NCBI GenBank assembly: GCA_030035585.1
Contig: CM057461.1
Location: 173,735,624 to 173,799,623 of the forward strand
Reading direction: 5' to 3'
DNA length: 64,000 nt
Source: Dugong dugon
Lineage: Eukaryota; Chordata; Mammalia; Sirenia; Dugongidae
Positions 23,581 to 35,363 of the stretch are shown in pieces. Below the pieces are notes generated by a model. That model had not been told where the DNA came from and did no database searches. It saw only the letters and a list, made by a program, of their open reading frames with translations. A program made the position numbers and the translations under genes. The first letter of the stretch is position 1. Each line of letters opens with the position of its first letter.

Positions 23581-24600
23581 ATGAACATCAGCCCAAGGCT
23601 GATTGCTATGAAGCGGAGGTCAGACATACCTCCACCCGCCAAGCTTTTTACCAATTCTGACACCAGCCATCCCTCCCACAGCACTCTCTACTTCTCTGCT
23701 GGGTTCAATAATTTGTTTCAATGGCCACACAGAACCGAAAGACCATACACTTATGGGGTGTATTAGGGAATTTAATTTAATTTTTAATTTAATAATTTAT
23801 TTTAATTTATAATTCAGGATCAGGAATGACCTGAATGAGGATACAGCTCTTCCATCAGGACAGCCTCTTCTCAGCCATGACCACAGGCAGGCCTCTCTGA
23901 CCCTCAGCCTCTGGGTCCCTCAGCCCAGCCTTTGCCCTGCTCTAGCAAGTGTTACAAAGCTCTTTAGCTCCACCAGTAAGAGCCCAGGGCACTGCACTCT
24001 GCCAGCAAGCCTCCTGCCCGAAGGTGCTCAGCTCTCTCACTCTGTGGGTCAGCACACCCACTGTAACCGCCTTGCTCCATAGGCCAGAAAGCCCACTGTG
24101 CCTTCTTTACCATTCTTTTGGTTCTGCTACCACTGTTTCTCTGCTGCTGCTTCTCATCATCTTGCACTGTCTCCAGTGTTACAGCTCTCTTTTTCTCTCT
24201 CTCTCTCTCTGTTTCCAGGGTCTAGGAATTTCTCAGTGCAGGGACCTCAGGCCCAAAGGACATGCTCTTCTCCCATCTATTCTTGGTAATAACGAGGTCT
24301 CCCTCTCTGAGATGGCTCATTTTAAGTCTAGCAGGATGGAAAAACTGATCAATCCCTTCGTTAGGTTTCCATACACCTTATTTGCAAGTTTCCACCCCCA
24401 CAAGGGTGCCATGTACCTTATTTACATTATTAGCAAGCTATCCAATCCCCTTGGTGGGTCACAAGCACCTTAGCTGCATAGTCCCACCCAATCATTTGGT
24501 GGGCGTTACAAGACCATGGCTACAAAGGCCATATAAAAGTGATCCATTGCACTGCAGTGCATGTTCGAAATATGTATGTTTTAGAAACAGCATCATATAT
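23581..24600. other. C/T-rich block, probably LTR-type repeat, unassigned
   Basis: More GC-rich than its surroundings. The 'ggttcaataatttgtttcaa' and 'tggccacacagaac' words resemble a dispersed mammalian LTR repeat. A (CT)n run lies at about 24194-24210 and a TATA-like 'catataaaag' at about 24530. A 174-codon frame at 23949-24473 has no domain and is low in complexity; I do not call it a gene. Confidence 0.4.
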
Positions 24601-24639
24601 TAAAACTGCTTAATAACTTTCTCCCTCTCTGTCTTATTT

Positions 24640-26060
24640 TTAATGTTACAGAATATTTCATTACATAGAACAACCATAATTTATTTAATAAGACCCTAAG
24701 GTTAGATATTTATAACATTTCCATTTTTTGTCAATATATAAACCATACTGTGATTAACATCCTTGTATGGATTATTTCTGAGGATCAATTTCTAGAAATT
24801 TAATTTCTTTGTCAAATGGCCAAAAATTTTTAATAATTTTGAAAAACAAAACTTCAATGGTTATGCTATGTTACATTCTGACTCACATCATGTGAGAAAA
24901 TCCCTTTCCTTGATTTGAACATCATCTATCTTTTTAATATTACTTACCTGATAAGAGAAAACTGGTATCTCATCATTTTAATTTTATTTCTTTGATTGTG
25001 GTGTTTTTTGGTTTTTTTCTGGTTTTGTATTCTATACCACTGGTCTGTTTGTCTGGTCATTTGCCAGTACCACACTGTTTTATTTAGAACAGCTTTATAA
25101 GGTGATTTAATGTTTGATAATGCTGGTTTTCCTCTCAGTTACTATTTTTCCATGTTTTCTTAACCTTATTAAATGTTTTTCCACATGAATTTTAGCATAA
25201 ACTTTGATAGCTTTATATAAAATCATGCTGATATTTCCTTTAGGATTGTGTTACCTTTATAAATAAACTTAGGGAGAAATAACTTTAAAAGTTGAGTTTT
25301 TTATCCAAGAATAGATAGTATCTTTAAGTTTAAGATTACTTTATGCGTTCCAGGAGTGTTTTAAAGTTTTCACTGTGCAGGTTTTGCAAATTTATTTTTA
25401 TTTAAAAGTGTTTATTCTTCTTTGTTGTTATTCTAAATGATTTTCTCCCTAGTTATGTTCTTTAAGTGGTTATTATTTTTGTACATCAAAGCTATTGATT
25501 TTAATATGTTAACTTTATATCCTACACCCTTAATGAATTTTTTTATTATTTAAGTTAATTTTATCACAATCATATCATCTGAAAATAGATACTTTTTCTT
25601 CTTCTTTACATATTCTTATGACTCTGATTGATATATTGCATCTAGTTGCTTTGGCTAATATCTCCAATACAACATTAAACAGTAGCAGAGATGTGGGTAG
25701 GCAACCTGCCTTGTTCCTTTGCTTAGGAGAAATGTCTCTAGAGTTTTTCCTTTAAGTAAGATACTAGCTTTAAGAATAAGGTACTTATAGTTTATCATGT
25801 TAAGGTATTCCTATTTTCTTAAAAGTTTTAATAAGAATGGATGTTAATTTTTGTTTAAGCACTTATTTAGAATCTATGTAGTTTATCATATGAGTTTTTC
25901 CACCCTTAGCTCTATAATTTAGTATATGATATTAATGGATTTCTTAATATTGAAATAATCTTTTATTTTTTTAAATAAATTTAACTTGGTCATGTGTATT
26001 GTTTTCTTAATGTGATGTAGGATTCTGTTTGTTATGTTTCTCTCTCCCAAAGAAGTGTGT
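24640..26060 (-). mobile_element. Decayed ancient L1, ORF2 to 3' part, reverse
   Basis: Minus-strand L1 words recur in order: 'ttttcactgtgcaggttttg' near 25366, 'ttgctttggctaatatctcc' near 25647, and 'gcaacctgccttgttccttt' near 25701. They correspond to the L1 RT to C-terminal region read backwards. No frame survives. Confidence 0.65.
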
Positions 26061-26579
26061 TCTTTTCACTTAAGTCTGTAAAACAAAATATTTAGGAAAA
26101 GTTGTATCTTTGTTCTAGTGTTTGCCTTTTTACTTAAACCTCTTTTTTATGCTCTTTGTCTTTTTTATTTCATCTTTTACCATTTGGATATCAGTATATT
26201 TAAGTACCACCTATTCCATAGATGCCCCTCAATGAGCTTATTCAACTTTTCTCTTTACCATTCCCTTTTCTCAGTACTTAATTGCGTTTTTCTTACTTTG
26301 TCTGAACATACAATATTTGTACATGAGTTGGAGGCAGGGGAATCTCTTTCAACTTGAGTTAAAAACAAAATATCAACATATTAGAATATACTACTAATAA
26401 AACATCTAGGGATACAGTCAATACAATGCATAGAATAAACCTGTTTATATGTAGAATTATTTTAGCACAGTTACATTTAAAAGGGAGAATAAACAGTAAT
26501 AAACGAGTTAAGCTTCCAAATCTAGTTTGGAAAAAGCTCCCCCCAAAATAAAATGAAATAGAAGGATAGAATTACATAT

Positions 26580-27250
26580 ATTAAAATCTGCTGAATCTCA
26601 CTCATGAGAGAAATGCAGATTGAAACAAGATTGTGATGCCATTTCTTACCAACCAAATCTACAAATATAGGTAAGTTTGCTGACTTTGTTGGAAAGGGTA
26701 TGCAGAAAATGCTACTCTTATACTTGATCATGATAGCATAATGGGTACAAACTCTTTAATGTGCATTTTGACTAATCCTAGCACAAATTACTAAAGCGCA
26801 TCCACTTTCATGGGGCAATTCCACCTCTAGTTATTTGCCCTACATGTGTACTCACATATGTGAGAAATATTTGCACAAGGTTGTTTGTTGCAGTACAGTT
26901 AGTAATAGAAAAGATCAGAAACAACCAAAGATTTATCAATTAAGGATGCAGCAATCCATCTATGCAATGGAGTACTACGCAATCGAAGAAATGAATGAGG
27001 AAGCTTTTTATGTAGTGATATGGAACCATATCTACCTCATACACTGTTGAGTATAAGTAAAATAGATTGTTTAACACTCTACCATAAACTTAAGGACAAA
27101 AAAGATTTTTCTTTCATTTTGCAGAGGCATAAAATATTTCAAAAACAATTCTTAAGAATCTAGTGACAATAGTTGCTTTCAGGAAGGAGATTTGAATGAG
27201 TATACCCTACATACATTTATATACTTTAAAAATTTTGTACCTATTAAAAA
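26580..27250 (+). mobile_element. Decayed ancient L1 3' part, forward
   Basis: 'tcatgagagaaatgcagatt', 'ggggcaattccacctctagt' and 'gcaatggagtactacgcaat' follow the order of the L1 ORF2 C-terminus and 3' region. Heavily mutated. Confidence 0.65.
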
Positions 27251-27763
27251 AGAATAAGAATTAAATTTTTTTTAAAGGAAGAGAAAACAGCAATGAAATG
27301 ATGAAGGAAATACATTAGTTTATCATATCTTATGTTCCAGCATTAGAGTGTTTTTCTAGCACCTGGGAAATGCACTAAAAGCAGTAGAGTTAATTAAAAC
27401 ACCCTCTATATGTTAAAAAGTGAGTAAACAAGCTCTGTGGGCCCATTTTCCTTTAAAACTCTATTATTATGTACTGGAATAAATGCTAATTAATCCCTTA
27501 GAATAGGGTTTATCCCTGAAATGTCACTACCTGCATGTTATCACCACCAATTTATACAGTATTTTAATGTGTTATTTAAAAGTCTGTCATAAGATACGCT
27601 AGCTTGGTCCATGGCTCATTTCTAGGTTAAATGTACTTTCGTTGTTGCTTTTCATAGTTCATAGTCTTTTAACATTTATCAACAGAGTTCCATATAACTG
27701 GAATATTTAGAAGAAACTAAAATCTGTTTATATTACATTTCTAAATGTCCATGATATACATTG
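27251..27763. other. AT-rich intergenic stretch, nothing recognised
   Basis: About 510 bases without a supported element. Confidence 0.4.
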
Positions 27764-28244
27764 TGTAAACACTTTTTTTTAAATTGTACTTTAGATGAAG
27801 GTTTACAGAACAAACTAGCTTCTCATTAAACAGCTAGTACACATATTGTTTTATGACACTGGTTACCAAACCCCCGGCATGTCAACACTGTCCCTTCTTA
27901 AACTTGGGTTCCCTATTACCAGCTTTCCTGTCCCCTCCTGCCTTCTAGTACTTTCGCCTGGGCTGGTGTGCCCCTTTAGTCTCGTTTTGTTTTATAGGCC
28001 TGTCTAATCTTTGGCTGAAGGGTGAACCTCAGTAGTGACTTCATTACTAAGCTAAAAGGGTGTCCAGGGGCCATACTCTTGGGGTTTCTCCAGTCTCTGT
28101 AAGTCCGGTCTTTTTTTGTGAGTTAGAATTGTGTTCTACATTTTTTCTCTAGCTCTGTCTGGGACCCTCTATTGTGTTCCCTGTCAGAGCAGTCAGTGGT
28201 GGTAGACGGGCATCATCCAGTTGTACTGGACTCAGTAAACACTT
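27764..28244 (-). mobile_element. 5'-truncated L1 3' end of the same family as the 3.2-11.5 kb element
   Basis: The reverse complement aligns with that element's 3' UTR: 'gtacaactggatgatgcccg' answers 'gtacagctggatggtgcccg' at about 10471, and the unit with 'gttctgtaaaccttcatcta' follows. It carries one tail unit, not three. A 10-bp duplication 'gtaaacactt' flanks it at 27764-27773 and 28235-28244. Confidence 0.85.
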
Positions 28245-28825
28245 ACTTTTTTATTAACATTTTAACAGCCCTATAAAGTAGAAATTGGGCATTTTAAATA
28301 TCTTTAACTCCATCCTTCTAGGTGCACCAAACTCTCATCCTAGAAGGACTGAAACTAATGAGGGAATGGAAATTTCATTCTGAATTCATATATGTGCATA
28401 TATATACGTATTTGTGTTTAACATATATGCACATACTAGGTAGACATATTACTTTCTACGGCATATAAGGCATTGTGCTGGACTCCATTCAAGATATCCA
28501 TTTTTTCTAAACTTAAAGTCTAGTAGGAGCTTCGGTACAAGCTGGTATAGAGCCAGCATTGGAGAAATACTGGAAATATGAGTATTAGAAGTAAGAAGCC
28601 TTCTGGAAAGGGAGACAGCATGTGTTTATGGCACAAAATCCCTCGACCACTTCACAAAAGCTTCTTAGAAGAGGTAGGATTTGAGCTTAATCAAGCTAGA
28701 AGTGTGCAGATTTCAAAAAAGATAGGTATTTTCCATTGTAACTCATAAAGGTTTATTAATATAATTTTAATTAAGATTTTTCTTTTTAAATAGTTCATGT
28801 GAAGCCAGTGTTGTAATACAATGGT
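28245..28825. other. Intergenic stretch, possible L2/MIR-age remnants
   Basis: Some words near 28490-28680 recall old mammalian repeats, but the match is too weak to name. Confidence 0.3.
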
Positions 28826-30200
28826 TAACAGCACAGCTTTAAGTCTTAAGTAGCCTTTGGTTCAAATCCCAGCTCAATCACTTACTAGCTATGTAACTCT
28901 GGGGCAAATTACTTAAGCTATCTAAAATTCACTTTCCTTATTTGTGTTGTGTTAGGTGCCCTCGAATTTGTTCTAACTCATAGCGACCCTATGTACAACA
29001 GAACGAAACACTCCCTTGTCCTATACCACCATCACAGTCATTGCTATGTTTGAGCCCATTGTTACAGCCACTGTGTCAATCCATCTCATTGAGGGTCTTC
29101 CTCTTTTTCACTGACCCTCTACCTTACCAAGCATCATGTCCTTCTCCAGGGACTGGTCCCTCCTGATAACATGTCTAAAGCACATGAGAAGAAGTCTTGC
29201 CATCCTGGCTTCTAAGGAACATTCTGGATATACTTCTTCCATGACAAATTTGTTCCTTCTGGCAGCCCATGATATATTCAATATTCTTCACCCACCATAA
29301 TTCAAATACATCAATTCTTCAGTCTTCTGTATTCATTGTCCAGCTTTCACACGCATATGAGATGACTGAAAATACCGTGGCTTGGGTCTGACACATCTTA
29401 GACCTCAAAGCGATATCTTTGCTTTTTAACATTTTAAAGAAGTCTTTTGCAGCAGATTTTCCCAATGCAATATGTCATTTGATTTTTTGACTGCTGCTTC
29501 CATGGGTGTTGATTGTGGATCCAAGTAAAATGAAATCCTTGACAACTTCAGGCTTTTCTCCATTTATCATGATATTGCTTATTGGTCCAGTTGTGAGGAT
29601 TTTGGTTTTCTTTGTGTTGAGATGTAATCCATACTGAAGGCTGTATGTAGTTTTTGTCTTTATCGGTAAGTGCTTCAAGCCCTGTTCACTTTCAGTAAAG
29701 AAGGTTGTGACATCTGCATACTACAGGTTATTAGTGAGTCTTCCTCAATCCTGATGCCCCGTTCTTCTTCATATAGTCCAATTTCTTGGATTATTTGCTT
29801 AGCATACAGATTGAATAAGTATGGTGAAAGGATACAACCCTTACACGCACCTTTCCTGATTTTAAAGTACACAGTATTCCCTTGTTCTGTTCAAACGACT
29901 GCCTCTTGGTCTATGTACAGGTTCTGCATGAGCACAGTTGTTCTAGAATTCCCATCCTTTGCAATGTTATGCATAATTAGTCATGATCCACAGTCAAATG
30001 CCTTTATGTAGTCAATAAAACATAGGTAAACATCTTTCTGGTATTCTCTGCTTTCAGCCAAGATCCATCTGACATCAGCAGTGATAGCCCTTATCTTTGA
30101 AAAAGTAGATAATGACAGGGACTTCCTGGAGTTGTAATGATTAAATGAGGAAATTTACATAAGTACTCAAACTAGTGCTCAAAAATGATAGTTAATGATA
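28826..30200 (-). mobile_element. MIR-type SINE split by an RTE insertion
   Basis: The left part 28826-28943 ('gttcaaatcccagctcaatc', 'acttactagctatgtaactc') and the right part from about 30088 ('gtaatgattaaatgaggaaa') form one reverse MIR. The RTE at 28944-30091 sits between them. Confidence 0.7.
28944..30091 (-). mobile_element. RTE-type LINE, 5'-truncated, reverse, inserted in a MIR
   Basis: Begins on the plus strand with the complement of the RTE 3' end ('gttaggtgccctcgaatttg') and runs back through the polymerase. Minus-strand frames at 29475-29678 and 29675-29872 encode 'LLGSTINTHGSSSQKIK' and 'CILSPYLFNLYAKQIIQE', RT C-terminal blocks shared with the copy at 11946. The flanks 'ccttatttgt' and 'ccttatcttt' look like an imperfect duplication. 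Dead copy. Confidence 0.88.
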
Positions 30201-31070
30201 TAATTTAAATGATTAATGTATTTTGAATTAATTCTGGCTATTTTATTTATGTTTAGAATATTCAGGTGAGTCTAGGCCATCAGTAACTCAACGGTCTTCT
30301 TTTAGGGTTTTGCTGACAGCAATTAATGCTGAAGATAGAAAACAACATTTTTGTTTGTTTGTTTAGATTAAACAATGAATCTGTCCTCAGGGAAATTCAG
30401 TTTATTCTTTCTTTTCCAAAGATTAAGAAAACCCCTATTGATTCCTCATCTAGATCTTTAATATTCAGACATGACAGCTTCCAAATATACCTCAGAAACG
30501 ATACTGATGTAGGGGGAACAGAGTGTCAGAATGCTTTAGATGGGCCATAGGAATATGATTCTAATTATTTAGGGTCTTAAGTTCCAGTATATAGCTGTCT
30601 AATCTGACTCAGTGTTTTGGAAATACTTCTGATCCAACTTCCCTAAGGTGGCATTCCAATGGAGAAAAAGCAACCTTCCTAATATGACTATAAACCTGTT
30701 TAATTACAGCTTGACAGCCAACCAACAGCACCATGCCAGGAAATGTGCATTGGGAGAAATAAGAAATCCAGGAGTGTATGGGATCAGGTATAGAGGAACC
30801 ACTCCTTTTTTCTATCCTTTTTCCTAAGAAGAAGAAGCAACAAGTCCAAATATGGAATCCAAAAGGGCACTGTGAAATTAGGTAGGACTCACACCAGTGC
30901 CACTACGATTCAATGTGGTTCAGCCTCATGTCTCAGAATTCTGTCATGTTTCTGAGTAGTGTGCAATATATTGATTATTAAAAAATTCCTCAATTTTTCA
31001 AACTTCTGTATCTCCACAAAATTTTCAATATGGTTTTGCAGTTGCTACCAAGAAGAGTTCACGTTTTTTT
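30201..31070. other. Intergenic stretch, nothing recognised
   Basis: No element or coding signal that I can support. Confidence 0.4.
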
Positions 31071-31440
31071 TCCCTACTCCTAGATCTGAGCTGACTTTGT
31101 GACTTGTTTTACTAAAAAGAATATGGTGGGAGTGGTGGTGTGTCAGTACTGAGCCTAGCCTTCAAAAGGCCTTGAATTCTTCTGTTATTTCTCTTTAAGC
31201 CCTGCCTCCTCCATTAGAACAAGCCCACATTAGGCAACTGGAAGAAAATCTAGGGGTACCAAACTCTAGAACCTGAACTATAGCTGATCAAAGACATATG
31301 ACTAGCAGAAATCAAAAGAACTATCTAGCTGAGCCCAGCCCAAATTGCTCAACCCCAGGATTGTAAACTAAATAAATGGCTGTTATGTTAAGCCACTAAG
31401 TTTTGAAGATAGTATAGCTACTTGATACAGTTGGTCAAAA
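31071..31440 (+). mobile_element. MLT1-like (MaLR) LTR fragment
   Basis: 'gagctgactttgtgacttgt', 'gagcccagcccaaattgctc' and 'ttaagccactaagttttg' match the 3' part of MaLR-type LTRs in order. Exact subfamily not assigned. Confidence 0.55.
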
Positions 31441-31455
31441 TTATGGTTAGATAGG

Positions 31456-31487
<32 letters not shown>

Positions 31488-34454
31488 CAACAGTTCCACC
31501 TAGTCCATTTGGTTCGGAGCTAGGTCTTAGCCAAGCCTTAAGGGTAGGAGTGGGATCTTGTTCAAATCATGTTAGGAAATTGGAATAGCTAGAAAATGTG
31601 TCAGGACTCCCTCAAGTCAGCCAATTTAGGGCCAGGTTGAGGTTTCATACTTAGCAAGGAACTAGAGTGAGATCAGGAACCTACAGCTGAAAACTGGTCA
31701 CTCGGTTTGGAAGAAATAATGCCAGTTGAAGCTCATTGGAAAATAGGGTGGCCAGAGATCAAAATGGTTGTTAGTTTGATCAATTCTAAACCCCTCCCAC
31801 TGGCAGTTCTGAGACTGACACCAGCTTTACTAAGAACTGGACACAGCAGAGTTTGCAGGTGGATGACTTCAGTCACTGAAGCTGAGAATTTCGGAGCAAG
31901 GCAAGAATGAGACAGAATTAAAATAAGCCAATGAGAAGAAGAACAAGAAAGTAGGTTAGAAGTTCCATGCTGTGCCAGAGGTGATCAGAAGAAACTTCAT
32001 TCACACATACAAGCCTTCTTATCACTGCTTCTGCTTCCCGCCTTTACTCTCCCACACTGAGTAAATTTTATCTTAGAGTAGCCATTAAAAAATGTATAGA
32101 TGTTTTTAAAAGCAGGGTATGATCATCAGGTAAGTCTGCATATGGCTAATGCTGTTATTTATATAAAAGATAAAAAGGAACATAAGTAATGGACAACCAC
32201 TGAAGTGTTACCCAAACATATGACAATTTTGTCTTAAAGACTAAATGTAGAATGACCTTGTTAGAATGTTTGGAGGAACTAATGAGGAGGCCAGGATTTG
32301 AGTAGATAGTATCACGTTAGTGAACACTAGAGAGAATGCACAACCTCAGCCCTGGTCATACCTTCATCTCAAGTAATTATGTTGAGTTCTTGAAATTGGT
32401 TTTAGAAAGATCAACAGCAGCTGAAACAAATGCAGAAAAGGGCATCCAAGTTTGTGAAAGGTCTTGTGAGTGCTTATTACCTTTAATCTGAAAAAATATA
32501 AGACAAAAGAAATGGCCGTGGTCTTTGAATATGTAAAGGTCAGTAGTGTGTTTACAGATTTATTACTTCTCGATGGTAAAGAAATAGGACAGTGAAGCAG
32601 ATTTCAGCCTGCAAAGAGCACAAGCAGAAGAGAGAGAAACCTAAGCACTAAGCTGTAAAGCAAGATTGGAGTTTTGGCTTTGATTATATTTTGAATATGT
32701 AAATTTATTCACTAATTGAGATTAAGTAGCATGATTAGAAGTTTTATTGCCTAAATATTGCTAGAAAAGTTAAGAGACCTTTTGGAGTGGCCACGCAAGG
32801 GGAGAGGAAGCACTATCCTATGCAATAGATTGAATAGGTCAGTGAGAAAAAAAAATACTGATGGCTTCTGATCATTTCATGATACGCTTGTTCCATGTAA
32901 TGGTTACATAAGTTTTTATGTTTCATAAAATAATGATTTGTTCTTCTATGCTTATTATATTTTGAACTCAGTTCATCAAGGAGATAGAGATGGCATATTT
33001 CATCTAGTGTTTTCCAAATATTCTCCAGTTCTGCTCTGTCAACAGATGACCTTCCAAATTTTAAAGCATACTATTCTAAACTAGAAAAACATTTGTGTTT
33101 TTTAAGTGATATACATTGTTAAAATCAATTGTCTTACCAAGGCACCAAAATCAGCTGAAAAAGATCTTTAAAGTTCATCTTTACATTATTTTGACTAAAA
33201 TGTACACTGTATAATTTTCTGACTTTTTTCTTTAAACTCACATAGGTAGAATGCATCTATTTGAGTCAAAAGACAATAATTTATTATAACCAACAAGATA
33301 ATAGTCCCAAATGTGAAAGTAAACTATTAAGGTCGTTTGGTTATATTCTAGAAAGTAACTCAAGCATATATACCAACCATCATGCGTTGCTCCCCACTGA
33401 AAGAGGTTAGGACCTGTTGAGGTTGACTTTTCACTGTGAAGACATAGAATCTATACAGTAAGAAAACCTACTCAGCTGGAAGGCTGACCTAAACAAAGAG
33501 AGAAAGCAGCCCATTATCTAGTTTTAAAAATAATAGAAACCATGTCAAAAGGATCTTTGTTTTTAGTTATTCATTAAGCATATTTGAGGTCACTTCTATG
33601 GGAAACAGAGGGACTGGTAATATTTTAAATGTATCTCTCTATTTGTCAGAATGTTTTTGTAAGCATTTTTCATAGTTGGTGAGCAATTTGTTTCATTTTA
33701 TTTGAGGAGACTCATCTTCACCAGAGAACAAAATCAGCTTATGTTGGGAAATTAATTTACTTTTCTAGAAAGCAATCATGTTCTGTGAAAAGTTGGAAAG
33801 AATTACTCTGACTCCACTGAGGAATAAAAATCCCTCAATCTTGAGCAAAATATACACATTGCTCTCCCAGGATTTATCTTTTTTCAATGCCAATCAAGGT
33901 TATAAAACTTTCTTTTTTTAGTTGCTTAAAATCTTCATAGTATGGACACAAACTGTGTGCCTTTTACCTGCTTGGAGCTCTTCATTTGTGCAGCCAAAAG
34001 AATCACTTTCTACTGCAGGAGGAATCTTATGTTCTCTATATTCTCAAAGTCTTTTTCAGGTAGAATTAGTGTTAATTTCTTTGGGAGTGCAGGGGCAACA
34101 TTTCAGCTATAAGAGATAAAAAGAAGACAATAGTTATCAGTATCACCCTTTTCCTTGCTTGGGCAGCTGACTCATCATATGGGTCCATTTTATACTGGAA
34201 GTTTCCAAATTCCTGCCAAGAACTGATTTTATTTAAGCATCAAATTATAAATATTTAGGGAAATTGCCTATATTATTTCCCCCTAAAAATTAGGAAAAAA
34301 ACTTGCAAACTTTTACTGGCAGCATCCATAACCCTTATGTAATGTTAAAAAAAAAAAGATTTTTCTTTAGGAAATCTAATACTAGTTCCTTTACAGAAAA
34401 CCTTGTGTAGTTGGCAGTAAATATAAGAAAACACAAACACACGTGCATGCGCGT

Positions 34455-34455
<1 letters not shown>
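31441..34455. other. Long intergenic stretch without recognised elements
   Basis: About 3 kb. A T/G homopolymer-like run is at 31457-31490. Nothing else I can name. Confidence 0.4.

Positions 34456-34497
<42 letters not shown>
34456..34497. repeat. (CA)n microsatellite
   Basis: CA dinucleotides; the preceding 'tgcatgcgcgtg' is alternating purine-pyrimidine, extending the Z-DNA-prone tract. Confidence 0.96.
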
Positions 34498-34503
<6 letters not shown>

Positions 34504-34510
34504 CAGGTTA

Positions 34511-34700
34511 CCAAACCAATCCATTGCCATCAAGACAATTTGACTCATACCAACTCTACTGGGCAGAGTAGAACTGCTCTATAGGGTTTCCAAGGCTAAG
34601 CCGACTGCCACATCTTTCTCCTGCAGAGCATCTGGTGGGTTCCAACTGACGATCTTTCAGTTAGCAGCCGAGCACTTAACCACTGCACCCCAGGGCTCCT
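34511..34700 (-). mobile_element. AfroSINE-type SINE, reverse
   Basis: Tail complement 'ccattgccatcaagacaatt', then 'agtagaactgctctataggg', the extra 'actgccacatctttctcctg' block and the head complement 'cttaaccactgcaccccagg'. Long-body class. Confidence 0.88.
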
Positions 34701-35363
34701 TCACATAAAGGTTTACAGTAAATTAATTCTTCTTAAAGTCATATGTCCAGAGCCTCACCTGGTCAACCTCCCTGCAAAAATATAATTATTACTTAAAAAG
34801 AGATTTTTCAAAAATCTAGAGGATATATTTTTCACCAATAAGTCAAAGTTTCCCTCGGTTTTTTATTTAACAATTACAACTGAGATATGATATGTAAAAT
34901 ATTTTATTCTTCTGATTATCAATATGCTTCATTTAAAATACTTTTGATTTGAGCCTACTCTCTCTTTAGTGAGTGGATTTGAGGGATGCCCACTAGTTGT
35001 CATCTGGCTAATTCTGTGACTTAGAAATTGTTAGACCTCAAGTGCCAAACTGACCTCTTTTTTTAAAGTTGGAATCACACGGATACAAGGGAACAACTTC
35101 TCTTTCATGGTTACTTTTACAAAATGGTCAGTGATGTATTTCATTGCTAGAAGGAAAAGCAGAGGATGTGAGAGAGCATAGCATGAAGTGTCATCTAAAC
35201 ACCCATGATCCAAAAAAATGCATCTTCCTAGTAAAGAATATTTAGCAATAGATATTTTCTACTATGCAGGATAATCTTTCCATTTTAAGATCCTTAACTT
35301 AACCACATCTGTAAAAGCCCAAAAAGCCAGTACTAATATTCATAAGTTCAAGGATTAGGACAA
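34701..35363. other. Intergenic stretch, nothing recognised
   Basis: About 660 bases of AT-rich sequence with no supported element. Confidence 0.4.

Noticed and set aside
23949..24473. 174-codon forward frame
   Set aside because: Leu/Ser-rich low-complexity product from a C/T-rich repeat-like block; no domain, no splice context.
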